Assembly: GCA_017649945.1 (NCBI GenBank)
Contig: JAGCFU010000090.1
Location: 1 to 48,676, forward strand
Length of the DNA: 48,676 bases
Origin: Bacteroidales bacterium
Lineage (GTDB): Bacteria; Bacteroidota; Bacteroidia; Bacteroidales; F082
Direction: 5' to 3'
The notes beneath the pieces are model-generated. The model worked only from the letters and a program-made list of their open reading frames with translations. It searched no databases and was not told where the DNA came from. Below are positions 32,808 through 42,065 of the stretch, in pieces (positions within the stretch are counted from its first letter, which is position 1; each line of letters starts with the position of its first letter). Both the position numbers and the translations under genes were made by a program.

Positions 32808-33806
32808 TCACCGCATCAGCTTGTAAATCATCTCCCGATACAAATCTTTTTGCTCCACATCGCCTACATTGTAACCCTTTGATTTTAAATCAAATTCCCT
32901 TAAAACAGCAATGTTGTCGACACATTTTTTGATGTTGTAGCGGCGGGCGGCCTCGAAGTAGTCCTCGACGAAGAACGGGTTGACACCGATGACGGCAGCG
33001 ATATTGTTTTTCGATTTGTCGGTGGCGTAATGCAACTTCAGGAGCTTGCAGTAATAAGCGTAAAGCATTATCACTGTGGCGATTAGCGGATTTTCTTTGG
33101 TGTTGTCGCCGAAATAATTGATGATTTGTACCGCCTTCGGGAAGTCGCAGTAGCTGATGGCTTTCTGAAGCTCGAAGATGTTGAAATCCTTGGAGATTCC
33201 GATGTTGTACTCAACGTCGAAGTCGTCGATTTCCTTTTTCTGAGGCACCGCTACCATCAGCTTCTCAAGCTCATTGCGCACTTTCAGCAGGTCGGTTCCG
33301 AGGTAATCGGCAAGCATCTGACAAGCCTTTTGTGAAATCTTATAATTATGGTTTCCAAGGAAATTGACAATCCATTTCGGGATATCTCTGTCGTAAAGTT
33401 TCTTCGACTCGAACAGAACATAGTCTTTGTCGAGAGTTTTCGCAAACTTCAGACGTTTGTCGAGCTTCTTGTATTTGTAGTTTAAAACCAGAATCGTGGT
33501 CTCAGGAATCATCTCCAGAAACGGCTCCATCGACTCAATATTTTTCACGTCTTGAGCTTCTTTCACGATGATTACCAAGTAGTTACCCATCATCGGGAAG
33601 TTACGCGCCTGCGTCACGATGTCATGCACGTTCACGTCTTTTCCATAAAGGATAATCTGGTTGAAAGCCTTGTCGGCCTCATCAAGAACGGTACTCTCGA
33701 TGGCGTCGCTGATGGAATCGATGAAATACGGCTCCTCGCCCATCAGGAAATACACCGGATGGTAAATCTTGTTCTTAATGTCCGAAAGAATCTGCTCGTA
33801 GGTCAT
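32808..33806 (-). CDS. holA: DNA polymerase III subunit delta
   Basis: The 332-residue protein is full length for HolA, the clamp-loader subunit that opens the beta clamp. Family features are PVYFLMGEEPYFIDSISDAI at residues 18-37, then FPMMGNYLVIIVKEAQDV and KKLDKRLKFAKTL, and the C-terminal collar domain with NPFFVEDYFEAARRYN. The gene start overlaps the stop of amn by one base, so the two are coupled. Confidence 0.92.
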   Translation of the reverse strand: MTYEQILSDIKNKIYHPVYFLMGEEPYFIDSISDAIESTVLDEADKAFNQIILYGKDVNVHDIVTQARNFPMMGNYLVIIVKEAQDVKNIESMEPFLEMIPETTILVLNYKYKKLDKRLKFAKTLDKDYVLFESKKLYDRDIPKWIVNFLGNHNYKISQKACQMLADYLGTDLLKVRNELEKLMVAVPQKKEIDDFDVEYNIGISKDFNIFELQKAISYCDFPKAVQIINYFGDNTKENPLIATVIMLYAYYCKLLKLHYATDKSKNNIAAVIGVNPFFVEDYFEAARRYNIKKCVDNIAVLREFDLKSKGYNVGDVEQKDLYREMIYKLMR

Positions 33807-34576
33807 CAGAAGCGCAAGTGTTTGACTGTCAGTTTATTCTCAATTATCTGATGCAATGCGTCGATGCCGATTCTGATATGCTCTTCGACGAACATGCTGC
33901 TCACTTTCTTGTCGCTCGCTTCTGTTTTGACGCCTTCGGGAATCATAGGCTGGTCGGAGACCAACAACAATGCGCCTGTTGGTATTTCGTTGGCGAAACC
34001 TGCTGCGAAGATGGTAGCAGTCTCCATATCGACCGCCATGCAGCGTGTCTTATGCAGATAGTCTTTAAATTCTTCGTCGTGTTCCCACACGCGGCGGTTG
34101 GTGGTGTAGACGGTACCGGTCCAGTAATCGTGTCCGTGGTCGCGTATTGTTGTCGAGATAGCTTTCTGCATCGAGAATGCCGGCAAAGCAGGCACTTCAG
34201 GCAAAATGTAGTTGTTTGACGTTCCTTCGCCACGGATGGCGGCGATAGGCAGGATGAGGTCACCGACGAGGTTCTTCTTCTTCACTCCGCCACATTTTCC
34301 GAGGAAAAGCACGGCTTTCGGATGAATGGCGCTCAGCAGATCCATGATGGTTGCGGCGTTGGCGCTTCCCATTCCGAAGTTTATCATTGTGATTTCGCCG
34401 GCCGTAGCACAAGGCATCGAGCGCTCCTCACCCACAACCGGGACGTTATTCCAGTCTGCAAACAAATCCAGATAATGCTTGAAATTCGTCAGAAGGATAT
34501 ATTTCCCGAATTGGTCCAGCTCTTGCCCGGTATAGCGCGGCAGCCAGTTTTCCGTGATTTCCTGTTTAGTCTTCAT
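33806..34576 (-). CDS. amn: AMP nucleosidase
   Basis: The 256-residue enzyme splits AMP into adenine and ribose 5-phosphate. It belongs to the short PNP/UDP-type nucleoside phosphorylase fold: ITMINFGMGSANAATIMDLL, VLFLGKCGGVKKKN and the AVDMETATIFAAGF purine-binding signature, with the late LLLVSDQPMIPEGVKTE. This version, lacking the N-terminal regulatory domain of E. coli Amn, is normal in Bacteroidetes. The ATG at 34576 is chosen: the frame extends 27 codons upstream through cysteine and aromatic-rich sequence that includes the promoter box. Confidence 0.92.
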   Translation of the reverse strand: MKTKQEITENWLPRYTGQELDQFGKYILLTNFKHYLDLFADWNNVPVVGEERSMPCATAGEITMINFGMGSANAATIMDLLSAIHPKAVLFLGKCGGVKKKNLVGDLILPIAAIRGEGTSNNYILPEVPALPAFSMQKAISTTIRDHGHDYWTGTVYTTNRRVWEHDEEFKDYLHKTRCMAVDMETATIFAAGFANEIPTGALLLVSDQPMIPEGVKTEASDKKVSSMFVEEHIRIGIDALHQIIENKLTVKHLRF

Positions 34577-34592
34577 GAGATACAATTTTTTG

Positions 34593-34600
34593 CAAAGATA
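34593..34600 (-). promoter_or_regulatory. -7 box for amn-holA
   Basis: The minus strand reads TATCTTTG, 16 nt before the ATG. It is divergent from the radical SAM promoter. Confidence 0.6.
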
Positions 34601-34644
34601 ATAAATTCTCTCGCAGAAATAACAGAAAAAGCAGAAATTTTTAT

Positions 34645-34652
34645 TACTTTTG
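34645..34652 (+). promoter_or_regulatory. -7 box for the radical SAM gene
   Basis: TACTTTTG, 17 nt before the ATG at 34670. Confidence 0.5.
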
Positions 34653-34669
34653 CACAAAAATTTTTAAAA

Positions 34670-35446
34670 ATGGCATTTTTAACTGAAGATTTGGTTTTCG
34701 GGCCTATTCGCAGCAGAAGGCTTGGCAATTCGTTGGGTGTCAACTTACTACCAAAAGTGGGAAAAATCTGCACTTTCAACTGTGTTTATTGCGAATGCGG
34801 ATGGAATCCTGAAAAACGTGACGAGAAAGCACGTCTTGCCACGCCTCAGGAATATGAGCAGACTTTAGAGGAGACATTGAAAGCTCTCGTTGGGACACCG
34901 AAAGAACCCGACAGCATCACGTTTTCCGGCAACGGCGAGCCGACATTACACCCGGATTTTCCTGAAATAATCGACATAACCATCAGATTAAGAGACAAAT
35001 ACGTGCCGAAAGCCGTCATCAGCGTGCTGACAAACGGCACAAACATCCACAATGAGAAAATCTTCAAGACTCTGCAGAAGGTAGACAACAACATCTGCAA
35101 GCTCGACGGTGGAACGTTGGATGTTATTAATAAGGTAAATCTTCCTAACGTGAAAATAAACCTTGAGCAATACATTGAGAATCTGCAACGCTTTGAAGGT
35201 CAAGTGATTATACAGACACTATTCCTTCGCGGCGAGCATAACGGCGAGAAAATCGACAACACCACCGGCGAGGAAATCAATCTATGGCTCGACCATCTGA
35301 AAAAGATAAAACCGAGAAAGACAATGATTTACGTCATCGACAGAGAGACGCCCGAAAAAAACCTCGAAAAGCTCTCAGCCGAGGAAATGAGCCGCATAGC
35401 GGAAAAAGTCAAAGCATTGGGACTCAACGTGGAATACTATTCGTAA
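34670..35446 (+). CDS. Radical SAM protein
   Basis: The 258-residue protein has the Fe-S motif CxxxCxxC in KICTFNCVYCECGW (about residues 31-44). It then shows SITFSGNGEPTLHPDFPEII, the GEP motif that contacts SAM, and VLTNGTNI further on. It starts with LVFGPIRSRRLGNSLGVNLL, the usual N-terminus of a group of wyosine-related or molybdenum-cofactor-like radical SAM proteins of uncertain substrate. A longer frame reaching 34322 exists upstream but overlaps amn antisense, so the ATG at 34670 is used. Confidence 0.88.
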   Translation: MAFLTEDLVFGPIRSRRLGNSLGVNLLPKVGKICTFNCVYCECGWNPEKRDEKARLATPQEYEQTLEETLKALVGTPKEPDSITFSGNGEPTLHPDFPEIIDITIRLRDKYVPKAVISVLTNGTNIHNEKIFKTLQKVDNNICKLDGGTLDVINKVNLPNVKINLEQYIENLQRFEGQVIIQTLFLRGEHNGEKIDNTTGEEINLWLDHLKKIKPRKTMIYVIDRETPEKNLEKLSAEEMSRIAEKVKALGLNVEYYS

Positions 35447-35460
35447 AATATTTTTAAAAT

Positions 35461-35493
35461 TTTGCGTTCCTATTAAAAAAATAAGTAAATTTG
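35461..35493 (+). promoter_or_regulatory. Promoter of the DUF3822-rsmD operon (TTTG, TAAATTTG)
   Basis: TTTG (35461-35464) and TAAATTTG (35486-35493) are separated by 21 nt, close to the Bacteroidetes arrangement. The ATG follows 32 nt later. Confidence 0.55.
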
Positions 35494-35525
35494 CAACGCA
35501 AAAAATGTAAATAAATTTAAAAATC

Positions 35526-36140
35526 ATGAATAAAAAGAAACTGACTTTGATCAACATCGGATTAGCACTCGTTGCTGTCCTTTTGGCTTATTTAGTATTC
35601 GACAGCATCAGACAACCTGTGGCATTCGAAAACACTCGTAGAGAAAGAGAAATGCAAGTCGTGCAGAGCTTGAAAGACATCAGAAGCACGCAGACTCTGT
35701 TCAAGCAGACTTACAACAGATACACCGCCGACTTCGACTCACTCATCGAATACGTGAAGACAGGCGAGCTTCCTGTTGTCCACATCGTCGCTGATCCTAA
35801 CGATACCACATTCACCAAGACCATTAATGATACAGTCGGTTACGTTAAGGTTATTGACTCATTGTTCGGTGGAAGAGAAAACTTCGATGTCAACAAACTA
35901 CGCATCGTGCCTTGCTCACAGAATGTACAGTTTGAGCTCCAGGCCGGTTCAATCAAACGCGGCGGCTTGAAAGTGGCCGTGTTTGAAGCCAAGACTCCTT
36001 ACAAGTCATACCTCTGGGACCTTGACCCACAGAGAGTTAACAACCTGAGAGCTGAGATGGAAGACTTGGAAAAATACGCCGGTCTGAAAGTCGGTTCAAT
36101 GGACGAGCCTTCGTTGAGCGGTAACTGGGAATCATTATAA
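35526..36140 (+). CDS. Single-pass membrane protein, Bacteroidetes-conserved, unknown function
   Basis: The 204-residue protein has one N-terminal membrane helix (INIGLALVAVLLAYLVFDSI) and an external domain. The latter starts with a helix reminiscent of pseudopilins (REREMQVVQSLKDIRSTQTL) and the pattern FKQTYNRYTADFDSLIEYVK. It is followed 1 nt later by a DUF3822 gene and then rsmD, a gene order I associate with Bacteroidetes. It may be a periplasmic or cell-envelope protein. No enzymatic motif is visible. Confidence 0.7.
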   Translation: MNKKKLTLINIGLALVAVLLAYLVFDSIRQPVAFENTRREREMQVVQSLKDIRSTQTLFKQTYNRYTADFDSLIEYVKTGELPVVHIVADPNDTTFTKTINDTVGYVKVIDSLFGGRENFDVNKLRIVPCSQNVQFELQAGSIKRGGLKVAVFEAKTPYKSYLWDLDPQRVNNLRAEMEDLEKYAGLKVGSMDEPSLSGNWESL

Positions 36141-36141
36141 T

Positions 36142-36735
36142 ATGACTCCGGCAGCCGAAAATCTGAGCAAAATTTTCGACAACGACAGGTATACCTTCGT
36201 GCCGGCTGCTGTTTTTAAGGAAAAGAATAAAGACAAATATCTCGCTGTCCTCGGCCTCACCGACGAGGACAGCGTCGTTTGTGCCGATTACATCAAAGGT
36301 GCAGACGCATACAATGTTTACGCAATCACAAAGCAAGAATACGAAGCCTTACAGAGTTTACCTGAAACAACGAAGTTTCATCATGCTTCGAGCGTGCTTG
36401 TGGCCAGTTTGATTAAAGATAACTTGGAGCGTACCGACGACGTCCGCGTATATCTCAACATCAAAGACCAGAAATTCGAGATGATAGTCTTGAAAGGATG
36501 CGACTTGCTGTTTAACAACACTTTCCGTTTCAAGACCAAAGAAGATTTTTTGTATTTTCTGCTTTTCACAATCGAGCAGCTGCATCTCGACGCAGGCTCT
36601 GTTCCGGTTTATTTCCTCGGCATGATCGAAGAGAAATCGGCCATAGTGGAGGCCACGTCAAGATACATGCGCGACATACGTTTCATGGGAAAAGACTATA
36701 ACGCACAAAATAAAGTGACGACATGCGAATTATAA
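36142..36735 (+). CDS. DUF3822 family protein
   Basis: The 197-residue protein has the DUF3822 layout: an N-terminal segment with FVPAAVFKEKNKDKYLAVLG, the middle strand block VRVYLNIKDQKFEMIVLKGC, the TKEDFLYFLLFTIEQLHLD helix and a C-terminal YFLGMIEEKS. The fold is actin-like in some predictions of the family, but no ATPase motif is clear here. It is cytoplasmic and of unknown role. It overlaps the start of rsmD by 13 nt, so translation is coupled. Confidence 0.85.
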   Translation: MTPAAENLSKIFDNDRYTFVPAAVFKEKNKDKYLAVLGLTDEDSVVCADYIKGADAYNVYAITKQEYEALQSLPETTKFHHASSVLVASLIKDNLERTDDVRVYLNIKDQKFEMIVLKGCDLLFNNTFRFKTKEDFLYFLLFTIEQLHLDAGSVPVYFLGMIEEKSAIVEATSRYMRDIRFMGKDYNAQNKVTTCEL

Positions 36736-37286
36736 GAGGACGACATCAGAGACGGCAGATTGTGGCGCCCGACAACCTTCCGACGCGCCCCACGACCGAC
36801 ATGGCCAAGGAAAGCCTGTTCAACATACTTGAAAATCAGATAGATTTGGAGGAAACGACAGCTTTAGACCTTTTTGCAGGCACAGGAAACATCTCGTATG
36901 AACTCGTATCGAGAGGTTGCCCTCATGTGACCGCCGTAGACGAGAACAACAACTGCGTGAGATTCATAAGAGAAACCGCTAACAAACTAAATATGAAGGA
37001 GTTATCGGTTGTAAAGTCGGATGTCTTCAGGTTTCTGCCGATGCACAAGGCGAAATACGACCTCATCTTCGCCGACCCGCCGTACGACTGCAAACATTAC
37101 GAACTGTTAGTCGACTTGATTTTCCAAAACGAGCTTCTGAAAGAAGACGGGATCTTCGTGTTGGAGCACGACAGAACCATCGATTTCTCGGAGCATCCGA
37201 ACTATTACGACCACAGAAAATACGGGAAAGTGAACTTTACGTTTTTTAGTGCCCAAGCAGAAACAACAGAAAACACAGAAAATTAA
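36723..37286 (+). CDS. rsmD: 16S rRNA (guanine-966-N2)-methyltransferase
   Basis: The 187-residue enzyme has the RsmD N-terminus MRIIRGRHQRRQI followed by RPTTDMAKESLFNILEN, SAM motif I LDLFAGTGNISYELVSRG and the catalytic motif IV FADPPYDC. It is full length. It methylates 16S rRNA during 30S assembly. The frame begins 13 nt inside the DUF3822 gene and is followed, after 13 nt, by the C69 dipeptidase. Confidence 0.94.
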   Translation: MRIIRGRHQRRQIVAPDNLPTRPTTDMAKESLFNILENQIDLEETTALDLFAGTGNISYELVSRGCPHVTAVDENNNCVRFIRETANKLNMKELSVVKSDVFRFLPMHKAKYDLIFADPPYDCKHYELLVDLIFQNELLKEDGIFVLEHDRTIDFSEHPNYYDHRKYGKVNFTFFSAQAETTENTEN

Positions 37287-37299
37287 AAAAATAACAGAC

Positions 37300-38886
37300 A
37301 TGAAAAAACACATTATCTTATTGATTGCTTTAATCTTAGCAACAATTACACTTAACTCTCAGGTCAACGTTGACGAATACGAATTTGACGGCGCTAACTG
37401 CACCAGCATCATGGTAGGCAGAAAAGCCTCCACCGACGGTTCGGTGATGACATCGCACACATGCGACAGCTGGTACCGCACCTGGATGCGCTGGGAGCCG
37501 GCAGCCGACTACGAAGACAACGCCTGGGCGCCAGTCTACAAAGGCACCATGCACACCATGAGTCCGAGTGAGACAAAAGGATTGGAAGTAGCAGCAGAGA
37601 TTCCGCTTCCGAACCACACCTACGCATATCTCAACACCGCATATCCTTGCTTCAACGAGAAACAGTTGGCTATCGGCGAGACCACGTTCTCAGGTCCTGA
37701 CACACTCCGCAACAAAAACGGAGCATTCCTCATCGAGGAACTCGAACGCGTAGCCTTGCAACGTTGCGACAACGCACGCGACGCCATCAAAACCATAGCT
37801 GAATTTATCAAGGAATACGGTTACGGCGACAGTGGCGAGGCTATCACCATCGCCGACACCAAAGAAGTATGGCTCATGGAAATCATGGGCGAAGGTCCCG
37901 ACAAAATCGGCGGCATCTGGGCGGCACAGAGAGTTCCGGACGGCGAAGTAGGCATTTCGGCCAACATCCCGAGAATCAAATACTTGAACAGAAAAGACGA
38001 GAAAAACTTCATGTGCTCCGACAACGTTGAAGAGGTGGCGAAGAAATACGGACTCTGGGACGGCGAAGGCAAGTTCATCTGGTATAAAGCATTTGCCAGC
38101 AGCTACTCCAACGGCAAGAACTTCCGCGAACGTGAATGGTTCATCTTCAACGAGTTGGCACCGTCATTGAAACTTGACAGAGACGCTGAGGACATCCCGT
38201 TCTCAGTGAAACCGGAGAATAAAGTCGACGTGCGTGACGTGATGCGTCTGCTCCGCAGCTATTACGAAGGCAGCGACATGGACATCACACGCAACCTCAA
38301 GATAGTGACACGCGACGGCGACACCATCGTCTCCCCTACCGCAAACCCGTGGATGGGCGGCAACGAGCAGAAAGTTTACAACTTCCTGAAGCCAGGCACC
38401 ATCGAGTTCAAACGCGGCGTGGCGATGTCATGGTGTTCATACTCTTTCGTGGCACAGCTCCGCGACTGGATGCCTGACGAGATCGGCGGAATCTGCTGGA
38501 TTGGCGTCGAGAACCCAGGTCAGAGCCCGAGAATACCTGTCTACAGCGGCTGCACCAAGATGCCGTCATGCTTCGACAGATGCGGACACGGTAATTACGA
38601 CGAGCAGACAGCATTGTGGCGTTACAGAAAAGCAAACAAGCTCGCACAGGTCAACTGGGGCTACGCAAAAGACATTATGTACAACAACATCCAGCGTTAT
38701 GAAGACAAAGCCTTTGAAGAGATGCCAGAGTTAGAGAAGAAAGTCGAAAAACTCCTCAAGAAAGGCGAAAGAGACGAAGCCATCAAGGCGCTCAACAGAT
38801 ATACCGCCGACTTTGAAGCGGCGACAGCCGAGACATGGAAAGAGATGGAGCACCATTTCTGGGAAAAATTCTGGACAGGATTCTAA
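37300..38886 (+). CDS. C69 family dipeptidase, exported
   Basis: The 528-residue protein has a signal peptide (KKHIILLIALILATITLNSQ) and the C69 N-terminal-nucleophile start, with C34 in GANCTSIMVGRKASTDGSV exposed after processing. Further family motifs are CDSWYRTW, SGEAITIADTKEVWLMEIMG and RVPDGEVGISANIPR. Such dipeptidases act in the periplasm on short peptides. The longer frame from 37249 runs through rsmD and lacks the signal peptide, so the ATG at 37300 is used. It is the fourth gene of the operon; its link with rsmD is probably only shared transcription. Confidence 0.92.
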   Translation: MKKHIILLIALILATITLNSQVNVDEYEFDGANCTSIMVGRKASTDGSVMTSHTCDSWYRTWMRWEPAADYEDNAWAPVYKGTMHTMSPSETKGLEVAAEIPLPNHTYAYLNTAYPCFNEKQLAIGETTFSGPDTLRNKNGAFLIEELERVALQRCDNARDAIKTIAEFIKEYGYGDSGEAITIADTKEVWLMEIMGEGPDKIGGIWAAQRVPDGEVGISANIPRIKYLNRKDEKNFMCSDNVEEVAKKYGLWDGEGKFIWYKAFASSYSNGKNFREREWFIFNELAPSLKLDRDAEDIPFSVKPENKVDVRDVMRLLRSYYEGSDMDITRNLKIVTRDGDTIVSPTANPWMGGNEQKVYNFLKPGTIEFKRGVAMSWCSYSFVAQLRDWMPDEIGGICWIGVENPGQSPRIPVYSGCTKMPSCFDRCGHGNYDEQTALWRYRKANKLAQVNWGYAKDIMYNNIQRYEDKAFEEMPELEKKVEKLLKKGERDEAIKALNRYTADFEAATAETWKEMEHHFWEKFWTGF

Positions 38887-38904
38887 TAAGAACATGATAT
38901 AAAT

Positions 38905-40326
38905 ATGAAAACAAGAACATTCAAAGTCGACGGCATGATATGCAACCAATGCCTCGCCAATGTGAAGAAGACTTTACGTTTATGGCTGACTGTAGTGTTT
39001 ACGGCAATTTTCGGAATGGCTAACGCTTCCAACGCACAATGGTACGGATATGCCTTGTACACCTCAGACGGAGCGAGTTGGCAGAACCATTTTGTAAGTT
39101 TCAACACGCAGAACCCCGATGCAGTACAGACAGTGTCAGAAACATTACCGACCATTTGGGCCGCCACCTACCTGGACGGATATGTGTGGTTCGTAACCCA
39201 GACAAGAAGCCTGTGCAAGGCACCTTTCGATGAAACGACACAAACCATCGGCGCTTATGAGACTGTTGTGCCGACTTTGGAGCAATACAACCTGTATATC
39301 GACATGGCTTACAATCCGGCGGACGGCATGATGTATTATTTATGTCAGGACAGTCAGTACAATATGTATTTGAAACGTTCGAGCCTTGCAGCGCCTTCAG
39401 AGGTGGAAACGTTAGGAATGTTTGGCGTTAAGATGTGGACTCTTGCCATCAACGCGCAAGGACAGGCCTATGGTGTGGCTTACGAAGGCGGCAACTTGCA
39501 TCAAATAAACCTCAGCGATGCCAGCACCACCGTTGTCGGAGCAACAGGCAAAGAGGTGTGGTACACCCAGAGCATGGCGTTCGACCTCGAGACAGGCGAG
39601 CTTTTCTGGGCACAGTTTGCCACCACTGCCGACCACGGCTTTTACCAGGTGAACACAGAAACCGGTGAGGCTACTCTGATCGGCGAGATTGGTGCCGGAA
39701 CACAGCTTGCAGGCTTGTTTATGGTGTCGGAAGCGACTCCTCCTGCACCAGTGGTCATCGATGAGATTTATATGGAAGGCTTCACTGCTCCTGAATGGGG
39801 CGAGCATCCGGATTTCGCCTTGGAGGTGGCATCAGACGCACATTATTACATTGATGCCGTTGATTGGCTTTGGTCAGATGGCATTACCAACGGTGCTCTT
39901 ACCGAAGAGGATGTTTTCAACAATGAAGACCTTTCGTATTACATGATTATTACTATCTCACCTGAAGATGGATATTGTTTTACTGACGCGACAACCGTCT
40001 TTTATAATGGAGACGCTGCGCCGTTAGCCCAAGGCTATGTCACTGCTTTAGGCAAATTCATGGCATTGACCATCAATTATTATGTTACCGACCCTACCAT
40101 CGGCATTGACGAACAGACTGCGGAAAGTATCGCGATTTGGCCAAATCCTACAACCGACGTCCTTTATCTTGACGTTATTGAAGGCACAGCAGTCAGCGTT
40201 TTCGACATGACAGGCCGCATGGTGATGCAGCAGCGTTACGAAGGCAAAATCGATGTGAGCGAACTGTCTGCCGGAATTTATGCCGTCAAAGCAGAAGGAT
40301 TTACGGTAAGATTCGTGAAGGAATAA
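38905..40326 (+). CDS. T9SS-exported protein with an HMA-type N-terminus spliced on
   Basis: The 473-residue frame opens with TFKVDGMICNQCLANVKKTL, half of a heavy-metal-associated (HMA) domain with its CxxC. At the KKTL it changes without a break into a signal peptide (LRLWLTVVFTAIFGMANASN, then AQ). An in-frame GTG at 38962 would give MKKTLRLW, a normal exported start. The mature part is an extracellular WYGYALY-type six-strand-repeat protein paralogous to the product of 42066-43022. It has a further domain of about 130 residues (270-400) and a T9SS type A end (IWPNPTTDVLYL, VSVFDMTGRMVM, SAGIYAVKAEG). Function is unknown. Confidence 0.75.
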   Translation: MKTRTFKVDGMICNQCLANVKKTLRLWLTVVFTAIFGMANASNAQWYGYALYTSDGASWQNHFVSFNTQNPDAVQTVSETLPTIWAATYLDGYVWFVTQTRSLCKAPFDETTQTIGAYETVVPTLEQYNLYIDMAYNPADGMMYYLCQDSQYNMYLKRSSLAAPSEVETLGMFGVKMWTLAINAQGQAYGVAYEGGNLHQINLSDASTTVVGATGKEVWYTQSMAFDLETGELFWAQFATTADHGFYQVNTETGEATLIGEIGAGTQLAGLFMVSEATPPAPVVIDEIYMEGFTAPEWGEHPDFALEVASDAHYYIDAVDWLWSDGITNGALTEEDVFNNEDLSYYMIITISPEDGYCFTDATTVFYNGDAAPLAQGYVTALGKFMALTINYYVTDPTIGIDEQTAESIAIWPNPTTDVLYLDVIEGTAVSVFDMTGRMVMQQRYEGKIDVSELSAGIYAVKAEGFTVRFVKE

Positions 40327-40329
40327 GCT

Positions 40330-41937
40330 TTATCTATCTATGATGACTTTTTTCGTCTGCAACCGGCTGCCTTGACGGTATTGAATCAGGTAGATGCCAG
40401 GGGACAACTTGTAGTAGTCGGATGTTACGATGCGTCCGGTAAGGTCGAAAATACGCTCTATTGAACCTTCCTGTTCATCATCCGTGATGTCAGAATATTC
40501 TTCCAGGGCATCCCACGATGCCGCTGCTGTCACGGCTGCGAGGGCATCCACTCGTCCTACGCCGGTGCGGTTGCTCTTGGTATGAGTCAGTTTCAATGAT
40601 GTCTCTTCGAGGATTTGGCATATAGCCGCCGGAGTCAGCTCAGGATTCTCGTGCAGCATGAGGGCGACGATGCCTGCCACACAAGGGGTAGCCTGTGAGG
40701 TGCCGCTCTTATAGTCATAGTCATAGATGTCTTCGTAATCCAGCGACCATATCATCACGCCAGGAGCACAAATATCCGGACGGATGAGGCCAATGCCGGG
40801 ATCGTAGGCATAGTCGCCGAACTCAGTGTCTTGCCATGTCACCGGGCCTTCAGAGCTGGAAGAGGCGACAGTGTCGTTTTCGTCGACAGAGCCGACGCAT
40901 ACAACGCACGACAAAGCTCCTGGATTTATCATCTGGTCGGGGTCGAGATAAGGCGGAGGACAGCTACCAGGCACGCGCACATTGAGTGGGATAGGGCATA
41001 GATGCTGCAGATTGTGTTCGTTGCCTGCAGCTACGATAGCCACCACGCCTGCATCCAACAATGACTCACAGGTATGGCGCAACAACTCTCTGACAGGCAC
41101 TTCGGCTTGAGCCACGCCCATCGACATGCTGATGGCGTCGCAGCCGTGTTCCACAGCCCATTCCATTCCTTTAACCATGTTAACCGGCGTGGCGTGACCT
41201 TCGTTGTCGGCGCTCTTTATACACATCAAAATGGCTTCGGGGGCTACACCTGTACGCAAGCCCGCCGTGCCGTCGCCGCACACTGTACCGGCGCAGTGTG
41301 TGCCATGTCCGAAGTCGTCCATAGGGTCATCATCCATGTTGACGATGTCGTAACCGTGATGCGGAAACTCCTCGCCACCATCCCAGAGATGGTCGGCTAT
41401 ATCGGCATGGTTGTAGTTAACTCCCGTGTCAACAACGGCAATCACAACACCCTGCCCCTCGTTGCCTTGTTCCCACACCTGAGGTGCATTCACCTGCGTC
41501 AGGTTAGGAGCAATATAATAATCATAAGTGGCCTTAGCCTCGGTCGTTGTCACCTCTTCGGGGATGCAATTGTATCGTTTGACAAGGGTGACACTCTCGA
41601 TATCAGGACGCTCCATCAAAGTTTCAATAACTGCATCTGTGGTCTTGAAACAGAGCGCATTGGCGGACCACATGCTGTGTATTGACGACACCATACCTTG
41701 TCGCTCCAAGTCCTTGAGCGTGACCATAAGGTCGTGTTGCGAGGCTTCGGCGAAGGCTTTCAGCTCTCCTACCACGTAATCACGACGTGCGGCTCTCGTA
41801 GGGTATAATTCGGCTCGCCTGCTCAACTGGATTCTATCATAACGGGCCTTCATCAAAACCATCACTTCGACGGGTTCATCGGCAAACACTGCAAAGCAGC
41901 AGCAAAACAATATCAGGGAAAAGATGACTTTTTTCAT
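40330..41937 (-). CDS. Subtilisin-like (S8) serine protease, T9SS-exported
   Basis: The 535-residue protein has a signal peptide (MKKVIFSLILFCCCFAVFA), an inhibitor I9-like propeptide region (about 20-150), and an S8 catalytic domain. The triad is D170 in AVVDTGVN, H211 in DFGHGTHCAG and S414 in SGTSQATP; the oxyanion Asn is N306 in VAAGNEH. After about residue 470 comes a short T9SS-type end (IERIFDLTGRIVTSD, SPGIYLIQYRQGS) without the usual PNP motif, so secretion by T9SS is likely but less certain than for its neighbours. The ATG at 41937 is used, as an upstream frame start overlaps the promoter. Confidence 0.9.
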   Translation of the reverse strand: MKKVIFSLILFCCCFAVFADEPVEVMVLMKARYDRIQLSRRAELYPTRAARRDYVVGELKAFAEASQHDLMVTLKDLERQGMVSSIHSMWSANALCFKTTDAVIETLMERPDIESVTLVKRYNCIPEEVTTTEAKATYDYYIAPNLTQVNAPQVWEQGNEGQGVVIAVVDTGVNYNHADIADHLWDGGEEFPHHGYDIVNMDDDPMDDFGHGTHCAGTVCGDGTAGLRTGVAPEAILMCIKSADNEGHATPVNMVKGMEWAVEHGCDAISMSMGVAQAEVPVRELLRHTCESLLDAGVVAIVAAGNEHNLQHLCPIPLNVRVPGSCPPPYLDPDQMINPGALSCVVCVGSVDENDTVASSSSEGPVTWQDTEFGDYAYDPGIGLIRPDICAPGVMIWSLDYEDIYDYDYKSGTSQATPCVAGIVALMLHENPELTPAAICQILEETSLKLTHTKSNRTGVGRVDALAAVTAAASWDALEEYSDITDDEQEGSIERIFDLTGRIVTSDYYKLSPGIYLIQYRQGSRLQTKKVIIDR

Positions 41938-41960
41938 AAAAAAACAGATTATTAACGTTG

Positions 41961-41968
41961 CAAATATA
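41961..41968 (-). promoter_or_regulatory. -7 box for the S8 protease gene
   Basis: The minus strand reads TATATTTG, 23 nt before the ATG at 41937. Confidence 0.5.
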
Positions 41969-42017
41969 CACATTTCTTGGAATTTTGAAGATTTTAATAT
42001 TTTTATCTCTTTTTTTG

Positions 42018-42025
42018 TATATTTG
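42018..42025 (+). promoter_or_regulatory. -7 box for the T9SS gene at 42066
   Basis: TATATTTG, 40 nt before the ATG. Forms a divergent pair with the S8 protease box. Confidence 0.5.
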
Positions 42026-42065
42026 CAAAAAATAAATCTATAATGTCAAACTAAACATTCTTATC

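Noticed and set aside
34577..34657. N-terminal extension of AMP nucleosidase
   Set aside because: The extra codons are Cys and aromatic-rich, run through the -7 box, and have no family support.
34322..34669. Upstream extension of the radical SAM frame
   Set aside because: It lies antisense to amn and the family start matches the ATG at 34670.
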